Source of the DNA: Variovorax sp.
GTDB taxonomy: Bacteria > Pseudomonadota > Gammaproteobacteria > Burkholderiales > Burkholderiaceae_C
Assembly (NCBI GenBank): GCA_004210915.1
Contig: SEGS01000006.1
Coordinates: forward strand, 1 to 64,000
Length of the DNA: 64,000 bases
Reading direction: 5' to 3'
The position numbers were made by a program, and so were the translations under genes. Of the stretch, positions 34,630-42,629 are shown piece by piece. The notes beneath the pieces are model-generated. The model did no database searches, was not told where the DNA came from, and saw only the letters and a program-made list of their open reading frames with translations. Positions within the stretch are counted from its first letter, which is position 1, and the number at the start of each line of letters is the position of its first letter.

Positions 34630-35655
34630 ATGTGCGCATCCCTTTTTCTGCTGAATTGCCGGCGCCTCTGCGCAGCCGTCGGGATGACGCTGAGCCTTGC
34701 AGCGGTGGGCGCGGCGCAGGCCGACAACCTGACCGTGCTGGTGGCCGACGATCAGGCGGCGCACACCGAGTTCGTGCGGGAGCTGCGCGGTCGGCAGGAG
34801 CCCGGCAGCCGTTTCGATCTGGTGCGCGTCCCGCCGGGCGCTGCCGACACAGCGGCACCCGGCACTGTGCCAGGTGCCCCGGTCGGCACCGCGCCCGATG
34901 ACGAGCGCGAGATCGCCGGCGTGCGCACCCGCAGCGCCCGCATGACGGCCGAGCGCCCGATGATCCTGGCCGTCGGCCCGGCCGCAGCCCGCGCAGCGAT
35001 CGATCGGCCGGGCAGCGAGCCGCTGCTGCTCGCCATGCTCAGCCGCATCGACTACGAAGTACTGCAGTCCAGCCCGCTGATGCGCCGCGGCGACCGGCGC
35101 ATCGGTGTGCTGTTGCGCGATCCGGCCATGGCCGACCAATTGGCCGTGGTCGACGCCGTGCTGCCGCAAAAGCGCCGGCTCGGCGTGATCGCCACCAGCG
35201 AATCCGAGCCGCTGGTGCAGGAGCTCCAGAAGGCGGCGCGCGGCTGGACGCTGGAGATCGAGTACGCGCCCGACGCACGCTCGCTGGCGTCGGCGCTGCG
35301 CACACTGGTGCCCCGAAGCGACGCCCTGATGGTCTTGCCCGACCTCATCGGCGACAGCCAGGCGGCCACCCTGGCGGTGCTGCGCGCGGGTGCGAGCGCC
35401 GGCCTGCCGGTGTTCGGCGCCAGCGACGGACTGGTGCGCTCGGGCGGGCTGGCCGCTGCCGTGTCGACGCCGGCCCAGCTGGCGCAGCAGGCCCAGTCGC
35501 TGGCCCGGAAACTGGTCAGCGGTGGCGGCGGCGGTGTGCTGGTGGAAGCCGCCACACCCGCGACCGTGCGGGTCAACACCACGGTCGCGCGCGGCCTCGG
35601 CCTGCGCTTGCCCGACGAACGGCAACTGACCGAACGCGTGACGGCAGCGAAATGA
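34630..35655 (+). CDS. Periplasmic ABC-type substrate-binding protein (ABC_sub_bind-like)
   Basis: The 341-residue protein has a signal peptide (TLSLAAVGAAQA) and a two-lobed binding-protein look: VLVADDQAAHTEFVREL at the N-terminus, RRGDRRIGVLLRDPAMADQ, VLPQKRRLGVIATSESEP and PVFGASDGLVRSGGLAAAV. The last blocks resemble the uncharacterised ABC_sub_bind family. No transporter genes accompany it; instead its stop overlaps the start of a hybrid kinase (ATGA), which strongly suggests a periplasmic sensor subunit. Starts at 34630 (GAGAAG upstream); an ATG at 34684 would shorten the signal peptide. Confidence 0.75.
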   Translation: MCASLFLLNCRRLCAAVGMTLSLAAVGAAQADNLTVLVADDQAAHTEFVRELRGRQEPGSRFDLVRVPPGAADTAAPGTVPGAPVGTAPDDEREIAGVRTRSARMTAERPMILAVGPAAARAAIDRPGSEPLLLAMLSRIDYEVLQSSPLMRRGDRRIGVLLRDPAMADQLAVVDAVLPQKRRLGVIATSESEPLVQELQKAARGWTLEIEYAPDARSLASALRTLVPRSDALMVLPDLIGDSQAATLAVLRAGASAGLPVFGASDGLVRSGGLAAAVSTPAQLAQQAQSLARKLVSGGGGGVLVEAATPATVRVNTTVARGLGLRLPDERQLTERVTAAK

Positions 35656-37631
35656 CGGCCTTCGCCCCCGACGTGGCACCGCCGTCTGCCACGGCGCCTG
35701 CCGCGGGCGCGCAGGACGATCGCACGCTGATCCTGCGCGGCAACCTGCAGCGCGATCTGTTCCGCCTCGGCGTGGTGCCCTGCGCCGCGGTGGCGCTGGC
35801 GCTCACCGGCTGGTTCACCCACAGCCGGCTGCAGACGCTCGATGCCGCGTTCGACGCCGAAGGCCAGGCCGTGGCGCGCCAGGTGGCGGCGATGTCGGAC
35901 CTGAGCCTGTACGCCGGCGACGTGCCGGCCCTGCAGAACGTGGCCAACGCCGCGCTGCGCGGCGGGCAGGTCACGCGCGTCGAAATCAGCAACAGCGCCG
36001 GTGTCTACGTGACGGCCGGCCCGAAGACCGCACCGATCGCGAAGCTGCGCCTGTTTTCGGCGCCGGTCACGCTGCGTGAAGCCTCGCGCGCCAACGCGTT
36101 CGCGCCCCAGGGATCGACCGCGGCCGGCGAAGCACCGATCGGCGTGGTGCAGACCTTCCGCGACACCACCGCCCACGCGCGCGAACGCCTGCGCTCGCTC
36201 ATGGCGGGCATCGGCATCGCGATGGTCGCGCTGCTGGCCGCCTGGGCCTCGGTGCGCCACATGGCGCGCACGGTGGCACGGCCGCTGCGCCGCATCTCGC
36301 GCACCGTGGCCGCGCTGGAAGCCGGACAGTTCGACGCGCGGTGCGAGGTCGCCGGCGACGCGCCGCCCGCCGCCGACTCGAGACGCACCGCCACCGCCCG
36401 CAGCCACGAACTGGCCAGCCTGGCGCAGGACATCAACCGCCTGGCCGAGCGCCTGCAGCGCAACCGGCAGATCAGCGACGAGCAGGTGCGCGCGGCCACC
36501 GCGGTCGCGCTCGAACGCATGGCCCAAGCCGAGCAGGCGGCGCAGTCGCGTGCGCGCTTTCTGGCGGCGGCCAGCCACGACCTGCGCCAACCGCTGCACG
36601 CGATGGGGCTGTTCATCGACGGCCTGCTGCCGACCGCGACCGACGCGCAGCGCCCGTCCGTGCTGCGCCTGCAGGAGAGCACCGACTTCATGGGCGTGCT
36701 GCTCGACGACCTGCTCGAGATCTCGCGCCTCGACGCGCAGGTGCTGACGCCGGCGCTGGACGACATCCCGCTCGCCGCGCTGTTCGATCGTCTCCAGGCG
36801 CAGCACGCGGCGGCCGCGGCCGAAGCCGGCATCCGCCTCGTCTGGTGGCCGCGCGGGCTGGCGGTGCACAGCGATGCCGCGATGCTGCTGCGCATCGTCG
36901 GCAACCTCGTGAGCAATGCGCTGCGCCATGCGCCGGCCGACGGCACGGTGCTCGTGCTGGCCCGCCGCAACGCCGCCGGCGAGGTCCGCATCGAGGTGCG
37001 CGACAACGGCATCGGCATCGCGCCGATCCACCAGACGCGCATCTTCGAAGAGTTCTACCAGGTGGCCAACACCGAGCGCGACCGCCGCCAGGGCTTTGGC
37101 CTGGGCCTGGCGATCTGTGCGCGCATCGCGGCGCTGCTGGGCACCCGCATCACGCTGCGCTCGGCGCTGCAGGCCGGCAGCACCTTCGCGCTGACCTTGC
37201 CGGCCACCGATGCCGCCACACTCGCCGCGCCTGCGCCCGACGCGGCGCCATCGGCCACGCCGACCGGCCTGCATTGCCTGGTGGTCGACGACGACACTGC
37301 CATCCTCGACGGCAGCCACACCCTGCTGGCGCAATGGGGCTGCAGCGTCGAATGCTGCAGCACCGGCGCGCAAGCCCTGGCCCGGATGGCCGCCGCCGAC
37401 GCGCGCTTCGACGTGGTGCTGTGCGACCTGCAACTGGCGACCGACGACGACGGCCTGGCCGTCATCGAGGCCGCCCGCCGGCTGCAACCCGACGCCCTGG
37501 CCGTGCTCGTCTCCGGAACGACCGGCCCCGAGGTGCTGCAACGCCTGCGCCAGAGCGGCGTGATGCTGCTCACCAAGCCGGTGGCGCCGGCCAAGCTGCG
37601 GGCGCTGCTGGCAATGCGGCCCGCCGGATAA
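35652..37631 (+). CDS. Hybrid sensor histidine kinase/response regulator 2
   Basis: This 659-residue protein has two membrane helices (about 37-57 and 183-203) around a periplasmic sensor, a HAMP-like region and HisKA with His309 (AAASHDLRQPLHAM). The HATPase has GNLVSNALRHAP, DNGIGIAP and GFGLGLAIC, and the C-terminal receiver has Asp592 (VVLCDLQLA) and LLTKPVAP. It is paralogous to kinase 1 and likewise lacks an output domain. Translational overlap with the binding-protein gene suggests fixed stoichiometry of sensor and kinase. Confidence 0.93.
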   Translation: MTAFAPDVAPPSATAPAAGAQDDRTLILRGNLQRDLFRLGVVPCAAVALALTGWFTHSRLQTLDAAFDAEGQAVARQVAAMSDLSLYAGDVPALQNVANAALRGGQVTRVEISNSAGVYVTAGPKTAPIAKLRLFSAPVTLREASRANAFAPQGSTAAGEAPIGVVQTFRDTTAHARERLRSLMAGIGIAMVALLAAWASVRHMARTVARPLRRISRTVAALEAGQFDARCEVAGDAPPAADSRRTATARSHELASLAQDINRLAERLQRNRQISDEQVRAATAVALERMAQAEQAAQSRARFLAAASHDLRQPLHAMGLFIDGLLPTATDAQRPSVLRLQESTDFMGVLLDDLLEISRLDAQVLTPALDDIPLAALFDRLQAQHAAAAAEAGIRLVWWPRGLAVHSDAAMLLRIVGNLVSNALRHAPADGTVLVLARRNAAGEVRIEVRDNGIGIAPIHQTRIFEEFYQVANTERDRRQGFGLGLAICARIAALLGTRITLRSALQAGSTFALTLPATDAATLAAPAPDAAPSATPTGLHCLVVDDDTAILDGSHTLLAQWGCSVECCSTGAQALARMAAADARFDVVLCDLQLATDDDGLAVIEAARRLQPDALAVLVSGTTGPEVLQRLRQSGVMLLTKPVAPAKLRALLAMRPAG

Positions 37632-37638
37632 TCCGCCG

Positions 37639-38424
37639 ATGCTCGACCCCGGCGCCCTGAAAGACATCCGCCCCTTCGTTGCGACGCCCTGCTATGGCGG
37701 CGCGATGAGCTCGGTGTACGTGCGCAGCCTGCTCGGCCTGGTCAACCTCGCGTGGACGCAGGGCTTCGCGATGCAAACGCGCTTTCTCGACGGCGACAGC
37801 CTGATCACGCGCGCACGCAACCGGCTGGTGGCGGAGTTCATGGCCGACACGCGATGGACGCACCTGTTCTGGATCGATGCCGACATCGGCTTCGAGCCCG
37901 ATGCGGCGCTGCGTTTGCTGCTGGCGGGACGTGACGTGGTGGCGGGCGTGTACCCGCTGAAGAACGACGGCTGGCCGGCCGCCGGGCTCGCCGACGCGTT
38001 GCCCGTCGGCAGCACGCAGGCCGACTTCGAGGCCCGCCATGCGAGCTTTCCGTTCAACCCATTGCCGGGCACGCAAACTGCCGATGCCGATGGCTTCGTC
38101 GAAGTGCTGGACGCCCCGACCGGCTTCATGCTCATCGCGCGCGAGGTCTTCACGCAAATGGCAGGCCGTTTGCCCGAGCTGCGCTACACGCCGGAACATC
38201 GCCCCGCCGAGCCGGCCGCGCCCGGGCCGCACTACCGCTTCTTCGATGTGCTGGCCGAGCCCGACAACGGCCACTATCTGAGCGAGGATTTCGCCTTTTG
38301 CCATCGCTGGCGCGCCATCGGCGGGCAGGTTCATATCGACACCCACTCCAACCTCGTGCACCACGGCAGCCGCGACTACACCGGCGATCTGCATCGCGCG
38401 CTGGCAGTCGGCACGGGCCGATGA
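37639..38424 (+). CDS. Glycosyltransferase-like protein (GT-A fold, DxD motif)
   Basis: The 261-residue protein opens with FVATPCYGGAMSSVYV, has RARNRLVAEFMADTRWTHLF, and a DxD-type metal site in WIDADIGFEPDAA. GFMLIAREVF and EDFAFCHRW follow as in GT2-type enzymes. It is predicted to be cytoplasmic with no membrane helix. Donor and acceptor are unknown. It starts 7 bases after the kinase stop without a clear ribosome site and its stop overlaps the next gene (ATGA), so all three may be cotranscribed. Confidence 0.78.
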   Translation: MLDPGALKDIRPFVATPCYGGAMSSVYVRSLLGLVNLAWTQGFAMQTRFLDGDSLITRARNRLVAEFMADTRWTHLFWIDADIGFEPDAALRLLLAGRDVVAGVYPLKNDGWPAAGLADALPVGSTQADFEARHASFPFNPLPGTQTADADGFVEVLDAPTGFMLIAREVFTQMAGRLPELRYTPEHRPAEPAAPGPHYRFFDVLAEPDNGHYLSEDFAFCHRWRAIGGQVHIDTHSNLVHHGSRDYTGDLHRALAVGTGR

Positions 38425-40430
38425 GCCGCCCCACGGTCCTGCTGGCGGCGGTGCTCGAATGGGCCGGCACGGCGCGCCTGCCGCGGGCCTTTGCCGAGGC
38501 CGGCTTAGATGTCGTGGTGCTCGCACCCGCAGGCCGGCTGGTCACGCAGTCGCAGTTCGTGAGCGAGGTGCTGGTGGCGCCCGAGCCGCTCGCGCAATAC
38601 CTTGACGCGCTGAAGCAGTTGATGACCGCGCGGCGCTTCGACCATTGCGTCGCCTGCGACGAACCGCTGATCTACGCGCTCGCATTGCGGCGCGCAGAGA
38701 CCTGGACCCATCCGCTGCTGCCCACGCCCGCTACCGGATCGCACCTGGACTTCGTCATTTCCAAGCTGATCTTTCCGAGCACCTGCGAGCGTGCAGGCCT
38801 GCCGGTGCCGGCCACGCGCATCCACACCGACCCGCAGCAGATCGCGCAGGCGGCCTGGGCACTCGGCTTCCCGCTGGTCGTCAAGCTCGCGCGCGGCTAT
38901 GGCGGCAAGGAGGTGCGGCAGGTCGACACGCCCGCAGCGCTGCAACAGTTGCTCGCCGGCTGGCCGGCCGGCACGCCCGTGGTGCTGCAGGAATTCGTCG
39001 CCGGTGCCCCGGGCAGTTGTTGCGCGCTGTGGGTGCGCGGCGAGCTGAAGGCCTGGTTCGCCTTCCAGACCGTGCGGACATGGCCCGACGCCTTCTCGCC
39101 CTCGACCATGGTGCGGCTGGTGGACCGGCCAGCGCTGGAACCGATGCTGCGCGCCATCGGCCGCCTCTCGGGCTTCCATGGCCTCGGCGGCATCGACTTC
39201 ATCAAGCGGCCCGACGGCAGCGTCGCGCTGACCGAGCAGCATGCGCGGCCGATCCCGCAGTTCGTGCTGGCCGAGCGGGCCGGCATCGACCTGCCGCGCG
39301 CGCTGCGGGCGCTGGTGGACAGCGCCCCGGATGCGCTGTTTCAATCGCCGCGCATCGCCGCCGACGACACAGAGGACATCCCTCTCTTTCCGCAGGAGGC
39401 GTACCGCATGATCGGCGCCGGCCATGTGCGCGCGCTGGCGCGCTGGCGCCGCGATCCGCGCTACCGCCGCCAGCTGTTCCGGGACGACCGGCCGCTGTTC
39501 GCCGCCACCCTGCGCGAACTGCGCCGCTGGGCGCACACCACCTGGAACACGCACCACGCGATGCGCGGCCACTACCTCAACATGGACCGCAGCGTGGAGC
39601 GCTGCGAGACCATGGAAGCGCAGCTGCGCCGTCTCGATCTGCCCTGGATCAGCCGCCTGCGCGCGACCGACGGTCGCGAACTGCCCCCGCGACCGCAGAG
39701 CCCGCTGACGCCCGGCGAGATCGGCTGTTTCGTCTCGCATGCCAACGCCATCGCCCAGGTGCGGCCGCGTGCTGTGCGGCTGGTGCTGGAAGACGACGCG
39801 ATGCTGAGCCCGCAGCTGGTCGATGTGCTCGAAGGGCTGCCGCTGGAGCGCCTGCTGCGCTACGACATCGTGTTCCTCGATTGCCAGCCGATGGCGACCA
39901 CCGGCAACCTGCTGGCGCTGTGGCGGAGCCTGCGCCGACACACCACGCAGGACGGCGAAGCGACATCGGTGCGCCGTGCCACCGGCGTCGATGTGCACGA
40001 AGCACGCGGGCTCTACCTGTGGGCCGCAGCGGCCTACTTCGTGACGCCGCACGGGCGCGACACGCTGCCGGGCCTGCTGCAGGAATGCCTCGCTGCCGGC
40101 CCGCTGGAGGCCTTCGACACCGCACTGCATCGACTCATCGAGGAAGGCCGCATCCGTGCCGCGGTGCTCGCGCCCTTTCTCGCCACGCCGCGGCTCGACT
40201 GCCGGGAGGCCACCACCATCGCGGGCCGGCCGCAGCAGGACATCGGCGTGCTCTCGGCCGCGATGCGACACCTGTTCTTTGCCGGCGATGTCACTGGCGC
40301 ACAGGCGCATGCCGCCGCCGTGCGTCGCAAGCCATTGACGGCCGACCCCGCGCTGCAGTTGCTGGCCGACTTGATGGCGCAGGGCTTCATCGCGGCGGCC
40401 GAGAGCGGCCCGCCCGCCGATTCAGACTAG
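38421..40430 (+). CDS. ATP-grasp domain fused to a GT25-type glycosyltransferase
   Basis: This 669-residue protein has two halves. Residues ~1-330 are an ATP-grasp ligase-like region: LLPTPATGSHLDFVISKL, FPLVVKLARGYGGKEVR, VVLQEFVAG, and GGIDFIKRPDGSVALTEQHARPIP with the acidic metal-binding end. Residues ~385-660 are a GT25 (LPS glycosyltransferase-like) domain: HYLNMDRSVERCETMEAQL, GEIGCFVSHANAIA, and LVLEDDAML with the DD motif. The GT25 half closely resembles the separate gene at 41155. The fusion is unusual; it may activate or ligate an amino-acid-like group and glycosylate the same product. Start ATG 38421 overlaps the previous stop. Confidence 0.78.
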   Translation: MSRPTVLLAAVLEWAGTARLPRAFAEAGLDVVVLAPAGRLVTQSQFVSEVLVAPEPLAQYLDALKQLMTARRFDHCVACDEPLIYALALRRAETWTHPLLPTPATGSHLDFVISKLIFPSTCERAGLPVPATRIHTDPQQIAQAAWALGFPLVVKLARGYGGKEVRQVDTPAALQQLLAGWPAGTPVVLQEFVAGAPGSCCALWVRGELKAWFAFQTVRTWPDAFSPSTMVRLVDRPALEPMLRAIGRLSGFHGLGGIDFIKRPDGSVALTEQHARPIPQFVLAERAGIDLPRALRALVDSAPDALFQSPRIAADDTEDIPLFPQEAYRMIGAGHVRALARWRRDPRYRRQLFRDDRPLFAATLRELRRWAHTTWNTHHAMRGHYLNMDRSVERCETMEAQLRRLDLPWISRLRATDGRELPPRPQSPLTPGEIGCFVSHANAIAQVRPRAVRLVLEDDAMLSPQLVDVLEGLPLERLLRYDIVFLDCQPMATTGNLLALWRSLRRHTTQDGEATSVRRATGVDVHEARGLYLWAAAAYFVTPHGRDTLPGLLQECLAAGPLEAFDTALHRLIEEGRIRAAVLAPFLATPRLDCREATTIAGRPQQDIGVLSAAMRHLFFAGDVTGAQAHAAAVRRKPLTADPALQLLADLMAQGFIAAAESGPPADSD

Positions 40431-41105
40431 AACGCCGAGCACCTGCTCGATCTGCGCGAGCATCGCCGGCGGCAACGGCTCGGCATAGGGCACCACCTGC
40501 TCGTTCCAGTGCTGCGCATCCCAGGTGTTGGCGCCGTGGAAGGTATAGACGTAGAGCTCGGGCGTGTCGAGGCAGACCAGCATGTTCTGCATGAACATGG
40601 CATCGACCACCGGCGTGTCTTCCAGTCTTTTGAGCGCCGGATAGGGCGGCACGCTGTCGCGTTGCGCGACCAGGCTGCCTTCCCAGGGGCGTTGGCCGGA
40701 GATGTAGGCGCGGCGCGCCACTGCGTCGTACAACAGCCAGCGGTACAGCACGCAGCCCGCGCGCTGGTGTTCACGGATGGCCGCCATCTGCGAAGCCAGG
40801 CGCGCGGGGCTGTGCCAATCGTCGTCGTCCCATTGCGCCACGTAGTGGCCGCGGCTGGCCTCGATGGCGAGGTTGCGCAACACACCGAGCGGCTGCTTCG
40901 GCGCGACGGCCACCTCGACCGGCCGGATGGCGGGATCGCCGAGCGCGAGCGCGTAATCGCGCGTGGCGGCATCGTCCGATTCAAAGAGCAGGATGAGCTC
41001 GCGCGCCGGGTAGGTCTGGGCCTGGAAACAGGCTACGGCGCGGCGCAACAAGTCGACGCGGTGGCGCGTCACGCACAGGCAGGAAACGAGGGGGTGGTCG
41101 GTCAT
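40422..41105 (-). CDS. Family 2 glycosyltransferase
   Basis: The 227-residue protein is a compact GT-A enzyme: PLVSCLCVTRHRVDLLRRAV, FQAQTYPARELILLFESDD, VLRNLAIEASRGHYVAQWDDDDW with the DxD metal site. The C-terminal half is short and soluble. It is convergent with the ATP-grasp/GT25 gene, overlapping it by 9 bases, and divergent from the GT25 gene at 41155, leaving only 49 bases between the two starts. ATG 41105 is preferred to the upstream ATG because family similarity begins at MTDHPLVS. Confidence 0.85.
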   Translation of the reverse strand: MTDHPLVSCLCVTRHRVDLLRRAVACFQAQTYPARELILLFESDDAATRDYALALGDPAIRPVEVAVAPKQPLGVLRNLAIEASRGHYVAQWDDDDWHSPARLASQMAAIREHQRAGCVLYRWLLYDAVARRAYISGQRPWEGSLVAQRDSVPPYPALKRLEDTPVVDAMFMQNMLVCLDTPELYVYTFHGANTWDAQHWNEQVVPYAEPLPPAMLAQIEQVLGVLV

Positions 41106-41154
41106 GGCGCGGTGTAGGCTTGCGCCGAATCTACCTTGCCCCCGGCGGAACCCC

Positions 41155-42027
41155 ATGGACGGTTACTACATCAATCTCGATCGCAGTCCCGAGCGGCGCC
41201 GCGCCATGGACGCGCAGCTGGCCCGGCTCGGCATGCCCTGGGTGCACCGCTTCGCGGCAGTCGATGGGGCGGCGCTGGCGGTGCCGTCGCAATGCGCCAT
41301 CAGCGCCGGCGAACTGGCTTGCTTCGCCTCGCACGCGCGGGCCATCGCGGCGCCGTCGGCGGGTGGCTTCCGGCTGGTGTTCGAAGATGATGTCGAGATT
41401 GCCGAGGACCTTCCCGCCATCGTGCAGGGCTTCGGTCTGGCGCAGCTCGAAGCCTACGACCTGGTCTTCCTGGACTGCCAGCCGCAGGTGAACGCGACCG
41501 CGGTCATGACGCTCTGGAACTGCCTGCAAACGCACCGCACCGACGCGAAGACCGGTCGCGTGAGCGGCGCGAACATCTACAACGCCGATTCGCTCTACCA
41601 CTTCGGTGCCACCGCCTACATCGTCACGCCAGCCGGTCGCGCGCGGCTGCCGGGGCTGTTGCAACAGGCGTTGAACGAGGGGCCCGCGTTGCCGATCGAT
41701 CTGTGGTTCGCGCGCATGGGCCACGAGAAGCAACTGCGGCTCGCAGTCATCGCGCCCTTTCTTGCCACGCCCACGCTCGCCAGCTACGCGGCCAGCACGC
41801 TGCTGGAGCGGCCGGCGGCACCCGAAGAAATCGTTGGCATGAACGCGCTGCGCCGCATGTTCTTCGCCGGCCCATGGGAGCCGGCAGATACCTATTCGCA
41901 AGCCTGGCGCGCGCAGCGCCACAGCGACGATCCGCAACTGAACCTGCTGACCGCGCTGTTCATGAAGATGACGGCGCGCGGCTTCGTTGCCGAAGCCACG
42001 ATGGCGATGAAGTCCGGTCTGAGCTGA
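41155..42027 (+). CDS. GT25-family glycosyltransferase
   Basis: This 290-residue protein begins MDGYYINLDRSPERRRAM, the typical GT25 start, and has ELACFASHARAIA, the acidic motif LVFEDDVEIAED, DLVFLDCQP and ATAYIVTPAGRARLPGLL. It is a paralogue of the C-terminal half of the ATP-grasp fusion at 38421. GT25 enzymes add galactose to LPS or to protein in other organisms. No polymerase, flippase or other capsule genes are nearby, so the acceptor is unclear. Confidence 0.87.
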   Translation: MDGYYINLDRSPERRRAMDAQLARLGMPWVHRFAAVDGAALAVPSQCAISAGELACFASHARAIAAPSAGGFRLVFEDDVEIAEDLPAIVQGFGLAQLEAYDLVFLDCQPQVNATAVMTLWNCLQTHRTDAKTGRVSGANIYNADSLYHFGATAYIVTPAGRARLPGLLQQALNEGPALPIDLWFARMGHEKQLRLAVIAPFLATPTLASYAASTLLERPAAPEEIVGMNALRRMFFAGPWEPADTYSQAWRAQRHSDDPQLNLLTALFMKMTARGFVAEATMAMKSGLS

Positions 42028-42047
42028 GGCGCGTCGGCCCGCCGCGC

Positions 42048-42623
42048 TCACGCCGGACCGACGCCGAACAGCGCATCCCAGGCGGCATCGTCACCGGTCC
42101 AGTCGTAGGGCACGGGCTGGCGCAGGAAGCGGTTGGTCACGCCGGGCAGATGCCAGTCCGGCTCTTCCAGGTCCGAGCGCAGGGCCAGCAAGCGGAAGGG
42201 GCGCGCCCCGCGGGCGCGGCGCAGCGCATCGGCGATCGGCGCCACGGCCTCGCGGCCTTCGTCGCCTTTCCAGACGAACAGCACACCGGCGTCCGACGCC
42301 AGCAGCATCTGCCAGCGATGGACCAGCACTTCGTACTTGGCACGCACCCGGCCGGCCTCGGCCTCGAAGCCGGGCGCGAGCGGAAAGTCGTGCAGGAAAT
42401 GAACGTCGTATGCGGCGTCGCGCACATGGGCATAGGGCTGCGTCTCGAGCGACAGCGCCGGCGTCTGCAGCCAGCCCTCGAAGCCGCTGTCGATGAGCTT
42501 CGCCACTCCGGCGGCGCGCACCAGCAACCAGTCGAACACGTGCGCCTCGTGGCGACCGGTGATGCGCCGGATCTGGTGCGCGGGCTGGCAGTCGCCCCCC
42601 ACGCTGACCACATGGCCGAACAC
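42048..42623 (-). CDS. DUF1796 putative cysteine peptidase
   Basis: The 191-residue protein matches DUF1796: the conserved start VVSVGGDCQPAHQIRR (candidate nucleophile Cys12) followed by AHVFDWLL, and later AYDVHFLHDFPL with further conserved His/Asp. The family is predicted papain-like but its activity is unproven. The start is a GTG three codons after the TAG stop of tpsA and in the same reading frame, with no clear ribosome site. It is therefore probably translated by coupling with tpsA. The product could act on TpsA or on the adjacent glycan products; neither is shown. Confidence 0.75.
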   Translation of the reverse strand: MFGHVVSVGGDCQPAHQIRRITGRHEAHVFDWLLVRAAGVAKLIDSGFEGWLQTPALSLETQPYAHVRDAAYDVHFLHDFPLAPGFEAEAGRVRAKYEVLVHRWQMLLASDAGVLFVWKGDEGREAVAPIADALRRARGARPFRLLALRSDLEEPDWHLPGVTNRFLRQPVPYDWTGDDAAWDALFGVGPA

Positions 42624-42629
42624 GGTGCG

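Noticed and set aside
35052-37667. 871-residue minus-strand open frame
   Set aside because: Antisense of the binding-protein/kinase 2 operon; no domain seen.
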